A stretch of DNA of 64,000 nucleotides from Clostridiales bacterium (GCA_012517815.1 JAAYUF010000051.1:1-64000); one strand, 5' to 3'. Shown: positions 1-9,560, counted from the first letter of the stretch. The notes: generated by a model from the sequence alone, not told the origin. Made by a program: numbers and translations.

Positions 1-139
1 ACCGATGCCTGTTCCTTCTGGTATTCTTTCATGGGTGACAGCTCCTTCTCGATCGTCTGATTTCTTGTTTGTGCAACTCAAGTATATCAGACCTTCTCGG
101 CGCTGTCGCCTTTCAAATTCTACGGAGCTCGGGACACCC

Positions 140-778
140 TCAATAGATGGAAATAAACCGGATCGTCACGTTCTGATACCGGGTATACAGAAGCTTGAAC
201 AATTCATAAAAGGGCTTGTACTGGGTTGTTAGCGTGACCTCGCCAGTCCATTGCGAAATTAGCCACGGTAAACCGGCAAGGTGGCGTTCTGCTTCGGGTA
301 TGAGGATGCTCTGGGGGGTTAGTGCCAGTACCCGCTCGTTGATGTAGCGCAGAAGCGGCAGTGGTGTAATCACTGTTCCGCTGCGATCATCCTGATAGAT
401 GCCCAGCACAAACTCATACAGGTCCACTTTTTTCAGTGCCTGATAGATTGCCGCGAAGTCGTTTCGATCCGCCGGAAAGAACCCGAGCACGTCTTCGGTA
501 TGCTGCTTCATCAACGAAAACAACACATCGGTATTACTTTCACTTTCCGCTACCGATGCGGTGATATGCACCCGGAGTGCTTCGGTTAGCAGTTGTTCTC
601 GGCTTGTGATGCGGCGCTGGTAGAGCACGTTGAGGGCTTCGTTCACAGAATTGTCCAGATTGCGTTCCCTCCTCTCTCTGAGGCTAATTGCATTATATTG
701 GAAACTGCTTAGTATGTCAATACTAAAGTTAAGTTCAACGATTCGAGTATCATTGCAACCATATATATCATGCTGCAA
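140..778 (-). CDS. Hypothetical protein, possibly the truncated or frameshifted 5' part of a larger gene
   Basis: 212-aa ORF. Directly downstream on the minus strand another frame stays open to the window edge (reads ...SIEGVPSSVEFERRQRREGLIYLSCTNKKSDDREGAVTHERIPEGTGIG), so this may be a disrupted gene or two overlapping genes. Confidence 0.45.
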   Translation of the reverse strand: MQHDIYGCNDTRIVELNFSIDILSSFQYNAISLRERRERNLDNSVNEALNVLYQRRITSREQLLTEALRVHITASVAESESNTDVLFSLMKQHTEDVLGFFPADRNDFAAIYQALKKVDLYEFVLGIYQDDRSGTVITPLPLLRYINERVLALTPQSILIPEAERHLAGLPWLISQWTGEVTLTTQYKPFYELFKLLYTRYQNVTIRFISIY

Positions 779-816
779 TTACGCAAGATTGCAAAACAAC
801 GATGCCCTGTGAATTC

Positions 817-943
817 TTGCAACCTTGACGAAAAAATGTAGGAATTTCAAGGGTTTTAGGCCATTTCAAGTTTGCAAAACCAGGTCACTTTTTGCAACCT
901 TGAAATGGCTATTTTGCAACCTTGAACCTGCTTTTAAAGCAGG
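817..943. repeat. Three direct copies of TTGCAACCTTGA, one near-inverted copy, and a 17-bp palindrome
   Basis: TTGCAACCTTGA at 817-828, 892-903 and 914-925; TTCAAGTTTGCAA (inverted, 1 mismatch) at 865-877; CCTGCTTTTAAAGCAGG at 927-943. Confidence 0.8.
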
Positions 944-1143
944 ATTCGATGCTGCCGTCACGGCATACCGTTGCCGTTTCGAGCTGGGTGATCCACAGCC
1001 GTTCATTCCACAGGTAAGCCACTGGCCGGATGCAAACGCCTAACTTATGCCTCGCGACCACGGTCACATAATCCCTGGATACAGATTCTATCGTATTATC
1101 AACGGTTTATCGCTTACTTTCCCGGTTGCCAATTTCCGGCCAT

Positions 1144-1168
1144 CAGTCATATGACTGTCATAATGACA
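1144..1168. promoter_or_regulatory. Overlapping palindromes, candidate repressor operator
   Basis: CAGTCATATGACTG (1144-1157, perfect) overlapping TGTCATAATGACA (1156-1168), about 90 bp upstream of the XRE repressor gene. Confidence 0.55.
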
Positions 1169-1195
1169 TTTTGAGAATATGTAGATATTTACAGA

Positions 1196-1224
1196 TTGAC
1201 AAACACTCGTTCCCGTGGTAGGAT
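1196..1224 (+). promoter_or_regulatory. Sigma-A type promoter for the repressor gene
   Basis: TTGACA (1196-1201), 17-bp spacer, TAGGAT (1219-1224), followed by AAAGGAGG and the ATG at 1257. Confidence 0.65.
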
Positions 1225-1256
1225 TGACTCACACATCAGAGCAAAGGAGGATCGAT

Positions 1257-1685
1257 ATGAAATCCACCGAAGAAATGGACTTTGGAGAGTACATCAAAGC
1301 GTTGCGGATCGCTGAAGATCGTTCGCTTCGACAGACCGCGATTGCCATTGGGGTTACCCCCCAGTTCTACAGCGACATTGAAAATCGGAAGCGCAATGTC
1401 TTTACCCCAGAGCGCCTGGACAGTCTTAAAAAGTACCTGCACTTGTCCGACGAGCAGACCGACATCATGTACAACAAAGCTGCCGAAGCGAGAAAAACCA
1501 GATGCGCTTACGTTCCACAGGACTTCTCCGGCTATATCGTCGACCGCGAATATGTTATGGCGGCATTGCGTACAGCAAAGAGTCTGGATGCCGATAGGAA
1601 CGATTGGCAGCTGTTTGTGGACGATCTGAAGCGCCGGAAGGGTGTTCCGGAGGAAGAGCTGGCAGGAAAGGACGATCTGCATTGA
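1257..1685 (+). CDS. XRE-family HTH transcriptional regulator (phage repressor-like)
   Basis: FGEYIKALRIAEDRSLRQTAIAIGVTPQFYSDIENRKRNVFTPERL is a Cro/cI-type HTH; good RBS. Confidence 0.85.
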   Translation: MKSTEEMDFGEYIKALRIAEDRSLRQTAIAIGVTPQFYSDIENRKRNVFTPERLDSLKKYLHLSDEQTDIMYNKAAEARKTRCAYVPQDFSGYIVDREYVMAALRTAKSLDADRNDWQLFVDDLKRRKGVPEEELAGKDDLH

Positions 1686-2512
1686 TTCCTCTGTACTTTG
1701 AAACAAAACCCGGTGGCGTTCCGCTTCTGTCCGACCGGGACATCGAACGGGATGCCGCCGCGCTGATCAGGGACTTCAATCCCAGCCTTCTTTCGGATCC
1801 CGTACCGGTGGATATTGAGCGTTTTGCAGAATCCTATCTGCAGCTGAGCATTGATTTTAACTGGTTATCCCACAACCAGACTTTGCTGGGAAGAATGGTC
1901 TTCTGTGATACCATCATTCCGGTATATGATCCTTATACCAAAAGGGCGGAGGATTTTCCGGTTCATGCCCACACAATGATCATCGATAACAGCCTGATCG
2001 AAAAGGAAGCCCTGCTGCGCTCCACGATCGCGCACGAGTGTGGACATGCGATTTACCATCGTTCCTATTATGGTCGCAAAAAAGCACAAACCGCAGCCTG
2101 TACCGTAAGCGATATAAGCATTCAAACGGATGCACATCAGTTGACTACTGATCTTGATTGGCTGGAGCATCATGCCAAACGATTCAGCGCGGCGATCCTC
2201 ATGCCCTATCCGGCGGTCAGACGCGTATGCAGAAGATATGCGGATCATTTGCAGCTCTGGTATAGGAATGAGCCACAACTGTGTAACCGCTTGATTGTCA
2301 ACCGTTTGGCTTCCATTTTCAAGGTATCCTGCACCACCGCCCAAATCCGCATGCATCAGCTTCATCTGGATTTTCAAGAGACTACTGAAACGCCAAGCAC
2401 AGCGCCGCCGTCCCCACGAAACGAGATCACTCTGATCAGCGCCACAGAAAATGCGTTGGCACGGATTGAAACGGAACACTATGACCGTCTCTACTGCCAA
2501 CACTATGGCTGA
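1682..2512 (+). CDS. ImmA/IrrE-family metallopeptidase
   Basis: HECGHAIYH zinc-peptidase motif; directly downstream of the XRE gene. The start is probably non-ATG, near 1682, overlapping the upstream stop. Confidence 0.8.
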   Translation: MIPLYFETKPGGVPLLSDRDIERDAAALIRDFNPSLLSDPVPVDIERFAESYLQLSIDFNWLSHNQTLLGRMVFCDTIIPVYDPYTKRAEDFPVHAHTMIIDNSLIEKEALLRSTIAHECGHAIYHRSYYGRKKAQTAACTVSDISIQTDAHQLTTDLDWLEHHAKRFSAAILMPYPAVRRVCRRYADHLQLWYRNEPQLCNRLIVNRLASIFKVSCTTAQIRMHQLHLDFQETTETPSTAPPSPRNEITLISATENALARIETEHYDRLYCQHYG

Positions 2513-2662
2513 GCGCAGGCCTGAGATAATCTCGCAAAATTACATTGTCAACTGAATCATCTGTAGGGTGACCGTACACACCCTTGTGTTTCTGTACCCA
2601 AAATCAGGAGGGATGGGCGAGCAATGCACCCCCTGTGTTAGTTATACCAAAAGGAGCGAACC

Positions 2663-2926
2663 ATGCGAGGAAGAGGGTCACAGGAGTGTTTCCCATCAAA
2701 CAACGGCAGTATGTCGACCACCAACGGTCAGCTCAAAAAGAAAGCGATCCAGCCGACATTTACCAGCATGACCTGTCCGTGTTGCAACCACAGGTTTATC
2801 GACCGCAATGCGAACAAGAAGTCCTTTGTGTTTGAAGCAAACGATCCCGAGCAACCTCCGTGGGAACCGGAGTTTGCGATGAAGTGCAAGTATTGCAAAC
2901 GAACCCTTCTGTTGTATAGCGAATAG
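2663..2926 (+). CDS. Small zinc-ribbon-like hypothetical protein
   Basis: CPCCNHRF ... CKYCKRTLL paired Cys motifs in an 87-aa ORF. Confidence 0.5.
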   Translation: MRGRGSQECFPSNNGSMSTTNGQLKKKAIQPTFTSMTCPCCNHRFIDRNANKKSFVFEANDPEQPPWEPEFAMKCKYCKRTLLLYSE

Positions 2927-2989
2927 CCCTTTTCGTCTAATTTGAATATCATTTCTCGCTTCGTACAGAGCACGGCGCAACCGCCCATG

Positions 2990-3191
2990 AGCCGGGGACA
3001 ACCCGGCTGCGTGTCGGATCGTGGGTGATCCGACCCAATATGCCTATGGCTATGCTGTAGGGGCATGGGAGCAACGGTATTGAATAATGACGCATGAGCC
3101 TGACAAGTAGCTTATTTAGCTATGTGTCAGGCTCATTTCATAGCTAACAGCCGCTTGTCAGGCTTCCGAGAGGAAGATGCAGGCGGCTGTT
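2990..3191. other. Non-coding region with four consecutive strong hairpins
   Basis: AGCCGGG/CCCGGCT (2990-3008); GTCGGATC/GATCCGAC (3013-3034); ATGAGCCTGACA/TGTCAGGCTCAT (3094-3136); AACAGCCGC...GGCGGCTGTT with inner CTTCC-GAGA-GGAAG (3146-3191). Confidence 0.55.
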
Positions 3192-3385
3192 TTGATGCTT
3201 GTCAGCGCACGCAATCAGCTTGAAACGCTGCAGATATAAGCAATCTGCACCACTGAGCATTTATGGGGAGAAATCATCCAAGGGCTTGTGCTTTTCTTTT
3301 TAAAGAAATTTCTCAAATAGGAAATTAGGCTTCCTATTTGACCGATATGATAGCCCCGAGCCCAAGAGAAAGGAGGTGAACGACT

Positions 3386-3730
3386 GTGGGAGCCAACGAG
3401 CGCCGCGCTGAAATCATGCGCATTCTGATCGGGAAAAGACATGAAACGATGCGCGCGCTCGCAGATGAGCTTCACGTGACGACGCGAACCATCCGAACGG
3501 ATATCACCGCTCTCACAGCCGATTACCCCCTGGAAACAGCGAGAGGAAATAGAGGCTGCGTAAAGCTTGCGGATTGGTACCATCCGCACAAGCGACTGTT
3601 CAGCAGGGAACAGCAGCAAGTCTTAACCGAACTGGTCGCGGTCAGCGACGCACGTCAGTCACGCGTGCTGCGTGAGTTGCTTGCCGCGTACGGCTCCATG
3701 AAACCAACCGAGATAGGAGGTACCCGATGA
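3386..3730 (+). CDS. HTH-domain (DeoR/HTH_11-like) regulator
   Basis: RRAEIMRILIGKRHETMRALADELHVTTRTIRTDITAL matches a winged-helix HTH; AAAGGAGGTG RBS. Confidence 0.75.
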   Translation: MGANERRAEIMRILIGKRHETMRALADELHVTTRTIRTDITALTADYPLETARGNRGCVKLADWYHPHKRLFSREQQQVLTELVAVSDARQSRVLRELLAAYGSMKPTEIGGTR

Positions 3731-5176
3731 TTGAAGCCAGATAAGCACTTCCCCGTTAAGGCCAGACTCTTCGAGCACCAATACCAAGCGGCAGACGTCG
3801 CACTGGCACACTTGGCGGATGGCGGCGGTTACGCTCTCCTCATGCAAATGGGGACAGGTAAGAGTTTAACCTCGATTGCCATCGTTGGCAAGCTATGGAA
3901 GGAGCGCCGCATCCGCAAAGCGCTCATCGTCGCCCCGCTCTCCATCCTGGGCGTCTGGGAAGAGGAGTTCCAGAAGTTTGCAGCCTTCGGCTACGAATTA
4001 ACGCTGCTCACTGGCTCGCTGACGCACAAGGCCGAAATCATCCGCGGCGTGTCCAGCCCTTCCCTGCAAGTGTTAGTGGTGAACTACGAATCCGCGTGGC
4101 GGCTGGAAACCGAGCTGCTCCGCTGGCACCCCGACTGCATCATCGCGGACGAATGCCACAAGATTAAGACGCCGGGCGCCCGCGCCAGCAAGACCATGCA
4201 CAAACTGGGCGCAGCCGCCAAGTACCGCCTCGCGCTCACCGGCACCGTGATCACCAACAAACCCATCGACGTGTTCAGCCAGTACAAATTCGCGGATCCC
4301 AGTGTTTTTGGCGGTAGCTTCTACCTTTTCCGTAATAGGTACTTCGACATGACCGGCTATGGCAAATACACACCTGTCATGAAGCAAGCCATGGAAACCG
4401 AGTTCACCCAGCGCCTGCACAGCATCGCCTTCCGCGCAACCAAGGCCGAGTGCCTTGATCTTCCCGACACGACCGACGTGATCCAGCGTATCGATTTGGA
4501 GTCTGCGGCGCTGCGCGTCTACCGCCAGCTTGTGAAGGACAGTTACACCGAACTACAGGAAGGCGCCGTGACCGTCACAAACGTACTGACCCGCCTGCTG
4601 CGCCTGTCCCAGCTTACCGGCGGCTTTCTGGGCAGCGACGATGACCCCAGACCGGAACAGGTATCCTCCGCCAAACTGGACGCGCTGGAAGAAATCCTTG
4701 AAAGCGCGGATGGGCAGAAACTGGTGATCATTGCCCGTTTTGTCCCGGAAATCCATGCGATCGAGCAGATGCTCACACGCAAAGGAATCCGCTACGCTAT
4801 CATCCACGGCAGTGTGACCGACCGGGCGGCGCAGGTGACCGCGTTCCAGACCGACCCCACGGTACAGGTGTTCATCGGGCAGATCGCCACAGCGGGGCTG
4901 GGCATCACGCTGACCGCCGCTTCCACCATGGTGTTCTACTCGCTGGATTACTCCATGAGCAACTATGAACAGACCAAAGCCCGCATCCACCGCGTCGGGC
5001 AGCGTTACCCCTGCACCTATATCCATCTAGTGGCCAGGGGCACGGTAGACGAGCAGGTGCTCAAAGCCCTCAAGGAAAAGGCCGATCTGGCCAAAACGCT
5101 GGTGGATGATTGCCGGGCAGGCCGTAACCCCTTCGACCCTTACAGGAGAATGTATGCAGCAGGAAAAGATGTTTGA
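3731..5176 (+). CDS. SNF2-family DEAD/DEAH helicase (phage)
   Basis: LLMQMGTGKSLTSIAI (Walker A), IIADECHKIK (DExH), LALTGTVITNKPIDVFSQ, ARIHRVGQ motif VI. Confidence 0.92.
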   Translation: MKPDKHFPVKARLFEHQYQAADVALAHLADGGGYALLMQMGTGKSLTSIAIVGKLWKERRIRKALIVAPLSILGVWEEEFQKFAAFGYELTLLTGSLTHKAEIIRGVSSPSLQVLVVNYESAWRLETELLRWHPDCIIADECHKIKTPGARASKTMHKLGAAAKYRLALTGTVITNKPIDVFSQYKFADPSVFGGSFYLFRNRYFDMTGYGKYTPVMKQAMETEFTQRLHSIAFRATKAECLDLPDTTDVIQRIDLESAALRVYRQLVKDSYTELQEGAVTVTNVLTRLLRLSQLTGGFLGSDDDPRPEQVSSAKLDALEEILESADGQKLVIIARFVPEIHAIEQMLTRKGIRYAIIHGSVTDRAAQVTAFQTDPTVQVFIGQIATAGLGITLTAASTMVFYSLDYSMSNYEQTKARIHRVGQRYPCTYIHLVARGTVDEQVLKALKEKADLAKTLVDDCRAGRNPFDPYRRMYAAGKDV

Positions 5177-5570
5177 ACTGGCAGATCGGCTCAAAGCGTT
5201 ACGCGATCAGAAGGATGCGCTGGAAGCCGAGCTCAAGCAGGTCAACATGGATATCGACAACGTCGACTGGCATCTGGCCAACCACATGGCGGAAACGGAG
5301 ACCCAGAATTTCACCCGCGCTGGCGTCATGTTCTGCCTGACCACCAAGACCCGTGCCAGCGCGCTGGCCGGGCAGAAGGAATCCCTGTATGACGCGCTAC
5401 GGGCGCAGGGCTATGGCGATCTGGTCTACGAGACCGTCAACGCCAATAGTCTCTCAGCCTTCGTCAAGGAGCAGATCGAGGCCAATGACGATGCGCTACC
5501 CAGCTGGCTCAACGGGCTGATCAGCGTATTTGACAAAACGACCGTTGGCGTGCGTAAAGCGCCCAAATAA
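5155..5570 (+). CDS. Conserved phage hypothetical protein (coiled coil N-terminus)
   Basis: MQQEKMFELADRLKALRDQKDALEAELKQVN; in the early replication operon. Confidence 0.6.
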
Positions 5571-5590
5571 CGAAAAGTGAGGATGCCACA

Positions 5591-6328
5591 ATGAACGAAA
5601 CCGAAATGATCACAACCACTGGATACACAGCCCTCCGGGATTTCAACCTTGCCGACGCCATGCGCGATGAACTGAACGGCATGGACATCACCTTTGACCG
5701 CGTCACTGTCCCAGCCGCCGGAGGCACTACCTTCGAGCTCCCCGGCGCGCTGCCTGGTGAAACCGATGCGGTGAAAGAGTTTACCGGGGTGATCCTCTAC
5801 CACCACCCGCTGTTCTCGTTCTACCGCGAACGCTTCACCGGCGGCAATAACGCCCCCGACTGCGGCAGCTACGACGGCGAGACCGGCGTTGGCAATCCAG
5901 GCGGCGACTGCGCATCCTGCCCGCTCAACCAATTCGGCTCCGGTGAAAACGGCGGCAAAGCCTGCAAGAACAAGCGCCGCATCTACATCCTGCGCGAGGG
6001 CGAAGTCATCCCACTTCTGCTGACCCTGCCCACCGGTTCCATGAAGGAGTTCGCGGTGTACATCAAGCGACTGCTCACCAAGGGAAAGAAGTCCCAAAGC
6101 GTGGTCACGCGCTTTTCCCTCAAGAAGGTCAGCAACGCCGGCGGCATTGCCTACTCTCAGGCGCAGTTCGCCGTGGCGCGGATGCTCACAGCAGAGGAAA
6201 CCCCGTGTATCGCGGCCATGGCGGAACATGTGAAGCAGCGTTCCACCCACGTGGGCTACGAAGCGGAGACTGTTACTGGCGAAATCATCGACCCCGAAAC
6301 CGGCGAGGTCACCCAGCCGCTGCAGTAA
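5591..6328 (+). CDS. Conserved phage hypothetical protein of the replication module
   Basis: 245-aa ORF with a CASCPLNQFGSG...KACKNKRR Cys motif; syntenic with DNA metabolism genes. Confidence 0.65.
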   Translation: MNETEMITTTGYTALRDFNLADAMRDELNGMDITFDRVTVPAAGGTTFELPGALPGETDAVKEFTGVILYHHPLFSFYRERFTGGNNAPDCGSYDGETGVGNPGGDCASCPLNQFGSGENGGKACKNKRRIYILREGEVIPLLLTLPTGSMKEFAVYIKRLLTKGKKSQSVVTRFSLKKVSNAGGIAYSQAQFAVARMLTAEETPCIAAMAEHVKQRSTHVGYEAETVTGEIIDPETGEVTQPLQ

Positions 6329-6337
6329 AGCCACCCC

Positions 6338-6363
6338 GGCGGAGGGTGGCAACGCCCTCCGCC
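6338..6363. repeat. 26-bp hairpin, copy 1 (identical to 7117-7142)
   Basis: GGCGGAGGGTGGCAACGCCCTCCGCC; 9-bp perfect stem, 8-nt loop. Confidence 0.9.
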
Positions 6364-6383
6364 CCATTTGAAAGGAGAATTTC

Positions 6384-7109
6384 ATGGACAACATACAAGT
6401 TTTTACCAATCGGCACTTTGGTCGGGTTCGTGTAGTGACACGCGATGGCGAACCCTGGTTTATCGCTTCAGATGTTTGCCGGGCACTGGAAGTTGGAAAT
6501 AATAGGCAAGCCTTGTCCCGCCTGGACGAGGATGAAAAGGGCGTCATTTTAAATGACACCCCTGGCGGAAAGCAAAGCATGGCGGTCGTTAGCGAGCCTG
6601 GCCTGTACGCGCTGGTTCTGGGCAGCCGTAAACCCGAAGCGCAATCCTTCCGTCGCTGGATCACCCACGAGGTGCTGCCTGCGATCCGCCAAGAAGGCGC
6701 GTACATGACGCCCGAACGCCTGCACAAGGTGCTGGAGGATCCAGACACGCTCATCGCGCTGGCTCAGCGGCTCAAACTGTTGCAGGAGAAAAATCGCACA
6801 TTGGCCGCCAAGAATGTCGAGTTGCTTCCCAAGGCGGACTACTTCGATCGGCTGGTCGATCATGAAGTCAACCTGACCCTGCGCGAAACAGCCAAGGAAT
6901 TGGGCGTGAAGGAGCGCAGCTTTATCGATTACCTCATCGAGCACGGCTATCTGTACCGGGATAAGAAGCAGCACCTCATGCCCTACGCCGACCATGTGGA
7001 TACCCTGTTCGCGGTGAAAGAGTGCATCAACGAGCGCACGGGCTGGGGCGGCACACAGACCTTGGTCACCCCGCAGGGGCGCGACTGTTTCCGCCGGCAG
7101 CTCTGCTGA
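6384..7109 (+). CDS. Phage antirepressor (BRO-N + KilAC-like)
   Basis: MDNIQVFTNRHFGRVRVVTRDGEPWFIASDVCRALEVGNNRQALSRLDEDEKG... is a BRO-N domain; C-terminus KilAC-like. Confidence 0.9.
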   Translation: MDNIQVFTNRHFGRVRVVTRDGEPWFIASDVCRALEVGNNRQALSRLDEDEKGVILNDTPGGKQSMAVVSEPGLYALVLGSRKPEAQSFRRWITHEVLPAIRQEGAYMTPERLHKVLEDPDTLIALAQRLKLLQEKNRTLAAKNVELLPKADYFDRLVDHEVNLTLRETAKELGVKERSFIDYLIEHGYLYRDKKQHLMPYADHVDTLFAVKECINERTGWGGTQTLVTPQGRDCFRRQLC

Positions 7110-7116
7110 ACCATAC

Positions 7117-7142
7117 GGCGGAGGGTGGCAACGCCCTCCGCC
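7117..7142. repeat. 26-bp hairpin, copy 2
   Basis: Identical GGCGGAGGGTGGCAACGCCCTCCGCC directly after the antirepressor stop codon. Confidence 0.9.
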
Positions 7143-7161
7143 TCCCGAAAGGAGGCATACC

Positions 7162-9093
7162 ATGGGCTACCAATGCGTCTCGGAGCTAAACAACATTCAG
7201 GATTACCTGCAGGGCGCCACGCTGGTCGCGTTCGACTTTGAAACCGCGCCACTGCTTCAGTACCGCTCCGACCCCAAGGCATCGCTCGATCCCCACCGCG
7301 CCTGCATCGTAGGCATCAGCCTGTCGGTAGAGGCTGGAAGCGCCATCTACATCCCTTTGCAGCATTTCGACGGGAGCAATGCAGACCCGGCAATCGTCAT
7401 CCCTTACCTGCGCGAGGCGCTGTGGATGAACTCCAGCGTCACCAAGGTGGCGCACAACCTGGCTTTCGAAGCGCAATTCCTGTACGCGCTGGGTATCGTT
7501 CTGCAGCCGCCGTGCTACGACACCATCGCCGCCGCGCAACTGACGCTCAAGAGCGACTATGAATTTCGGGGGCTCAGTGACTCTGGTCTGAAAACCCTTG
7601 TGCCAAAGCTGCTGCATGTTGATCTCCCCAGCTTTGGGGAGGTTACCGAAGGAAGATTCTTCGATGAACTGCTCTCTCGCGACCCGGAAACCATCCGCTA
7701 CGCCTGCGCGGACAGCGACTTTGCCTTGCAGCTATACCACCGCTTCAACGCCTGGTTTGAAACCTTCATCCCAGCGCACCGCACCCTTGTTGAGCAGATA
7801 GAATCTCCCACAGCCGTATTCTGCGGCCTTATGAAGTATAACGGGCTGCTCATGGATCGTCCTCGTATGATCTGCAAACAGGTGGAGTGCATGGATCATC
7901 TGGTTGAACTGCGGGAGCAGATCCGCAACCTGATCGGCGACGTGGATATCGGCGCGAACGCTGGTACGAAGGCGTTCAAGGACTATCTGTTCAAAGACCT
8001 GGGCTTGCCCATTCTGAAAACAACGGAGAAGAATGCCGATGCTGCAGATGACCAGGTCATGGTGATGCTAGCGCAGTGGTGCGCCGATCACAGGCCGGAG
8101 CTGGTTCCGCTGTTTGAACTGGTGCAGGATTACCGCAAGTGGTCAAAGCTGAAGAATACCTATGTCGACGGCTACCTCAAACACATTAGCGACGCCACGG
8201 GTCGCATCCACCCCGATCTATTGCCGTTGGCCACCGCGACGGGACGCTTTGCATCGCGTAACGCCAACATGCAGAATTGCCCCCGCAAGACTCACGATCC
8301 CGTGGGCATCCGTTCCTTCATCGTGGCGCCGGAAGGGCATGTGCTTGTAAGCTGCGATTTTTCGCAGATTGAACTTCGCGTCGGCGCGTTCTACTGCAGA
8401 GACGCCAGGATGCTCGAAACCTATCGCACCGGCGGAGACATCCATGCGCAGACCACCAGCGTCATTTTTTCCATTCCGTATGCGCAGGCGGTGGATAAAA
8501 ATGCGCCAGATTACAAAGAGCGTCGTACCATCGCCAAGAACGTGAATTTCGGCGTGTTCTACGGGCTGTTCCCAACGGGGTTGCAACGGACGCTGCGGTT
8601 CAAGGCGGGGCTAAACCCTTCGCTTACCGAGTGTGAGAGCATCATCGCCAACCTGAAAGCGGGCTATCCCAAGCTGGCCAAGTGGCAGGAGCAGGAAAAG
8701 CGCACCGCAGCCTCCACCCAGTACACCCAGACTCACCTTGGGCGGAGGCGGTATCTGCCCGGCATCCGCTCGCAGGATTGGGGCCGTAAAAGCTTTGCAG
8801 AACGCCGCGCGCTCAACACGCCCATTCAAGGCACGGCGGCGGATATCCTCAAACTGGCGCTGGGGCGATTGCTGGCGGGATTGCCGGAACGCCCCTGGCT
8901 CAAACCCCTGCTCCAAATCCACGATGAGCTGGTGTTTGAGCTGCCCGCCTATCGGCTTGACGAGGCAGTGGCTTTCATTCGCGCCTGTATGGAGCAGCAA
9001 CCCTTTTCCGGGTTTGATGTGCCGATCGTGGCGGAGGCTAGTTATGGCACCGACTTCGGGCACATGGCCGAGATCGAGAGGAGCGACGTATGA
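7162..9093 (+). CDS. Phage DNA polymerase I (family A, 3'-5' exonuclease + polymerase)
   Basis: VAFDFETAPL exonuclease motif; SCDFSQIELRVGAFYC; KNVNFGVFYGL; LQIHDELVFEL. Confidence 0.95.
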   Translation: MGYQCVSELNNIQDYLQGATLVAFDFETAPLLQYRSDPKASLDPHRACIVGISLSVEAGSAIYIPLQHFDGSNADPAIVIPYLREALWMNSSVTKVAHNLAFEAQFLYALGIVLQPPCYDTIAAAQLTLKSDYEFRGLSDSGLKTLVPKLLHVDLPSFGEVTEGRFFDELLSRDPETIRYACADSDFALQLYHRFNAWFETFIPAHRTLVEQIESPTAVFCGLMKYNGLLMDRPRMICKQVECMDHLVELREQIRNLIGDVDIGANAGTKAFKDYLFKDLGLPILKTTEKNADAADDQVMVMLAQWCADHRPELVPLFELVQDYRKWSKLKNTYVDGYLKHISDATGRIHPDLLPLATATGRFASRNANMQNCPRKTHDPVGIRSFIVAPEGHVLVSCDFSQIELRVGAFYCRDARMLETYRTGGDIHAQTTSVIFSIPYAQAVDKNAPDYKERRTIAKNVNFGVFYGLFPTGLQRTLRFKAGLNPSLTECESIIANLKAGYPKLAKWQEQEKRTAASTQYTQTHLGRRRYLPGIRSQDWGRKSFAERRALNTPIQGTAADILKLALGRLLAGLPERPWLKPLLQIHDELVFELPAYRLDEAVAFIRACMEQQPFSGFDVPIVAEASYGTDFGHMAEIERSDV

Positions 9094-9560
9094 AACAGAA
9101 CCCCTTACCGCTGGCAGATCGCCTGCTGGCAGACCCCGATTACGCCATCCGGGTATTTCGCGAACTCAAGCAAGAACGTTCCAAACGCGCTCATCTGGAA
9201 AAGCAAACCGCTGAACAGCGCCGCTGGGCGGCAATGATACGTCCCAAATTGGACTTCTTCGACCGGGTGCTGCGCAGGGGTGAGCTGCTCCCCACAGCGG
9301 TCATCGCTGCCGATTACGGCATGACGGAGCGCGATTTCACGGATATGCTCCGGGCGCTCGGCATCTGCTCGGATACAGGATACGGTCTGCGCCTGATGCC
9401 CCGGTATGCCCAGCAGGGCTACATGGCGTGGGAAACCATCCTGTATGGCAACCATCATAAGGATCAACGGCTGCTCTGGACGCAGCGTGGGCGATATTTC
9501 CTCTACCAGATGCTCAAGGATCACTACAATTTGCTGCCCCAAAAGGAGGCTATACCATGA
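9090..9560 (+). CDS. KilAC-like phage antirepressor C-terminal domain protein
   Basis: Similar to the C-terminus of the 6384 ORF: PKLDFFDRVL...MTERDFTDMLRALG...LWTQRGRYFLYQML. Confidence 0.65.
   Translation: MKQNPLPLADRLLADPDYAIRVFRELKQERSKRAHLEKQTAEQRRWAAMIRPKLDFFDRVLRRGELLPTAVIAADYGMTERDFTDMLRALGICSDTGYGLRLMPRYAQQGYMAWETILYGNHHKDQRLLWTQRGRYFLYQMLKDHYNLLPQKEAIP

Noticed and set aside
7162-9093. Phage DNA polymerase as an intein or split gene
   Set aside because: Continuous family-A motifs with no insertion; an ordinary full-length polymerase.
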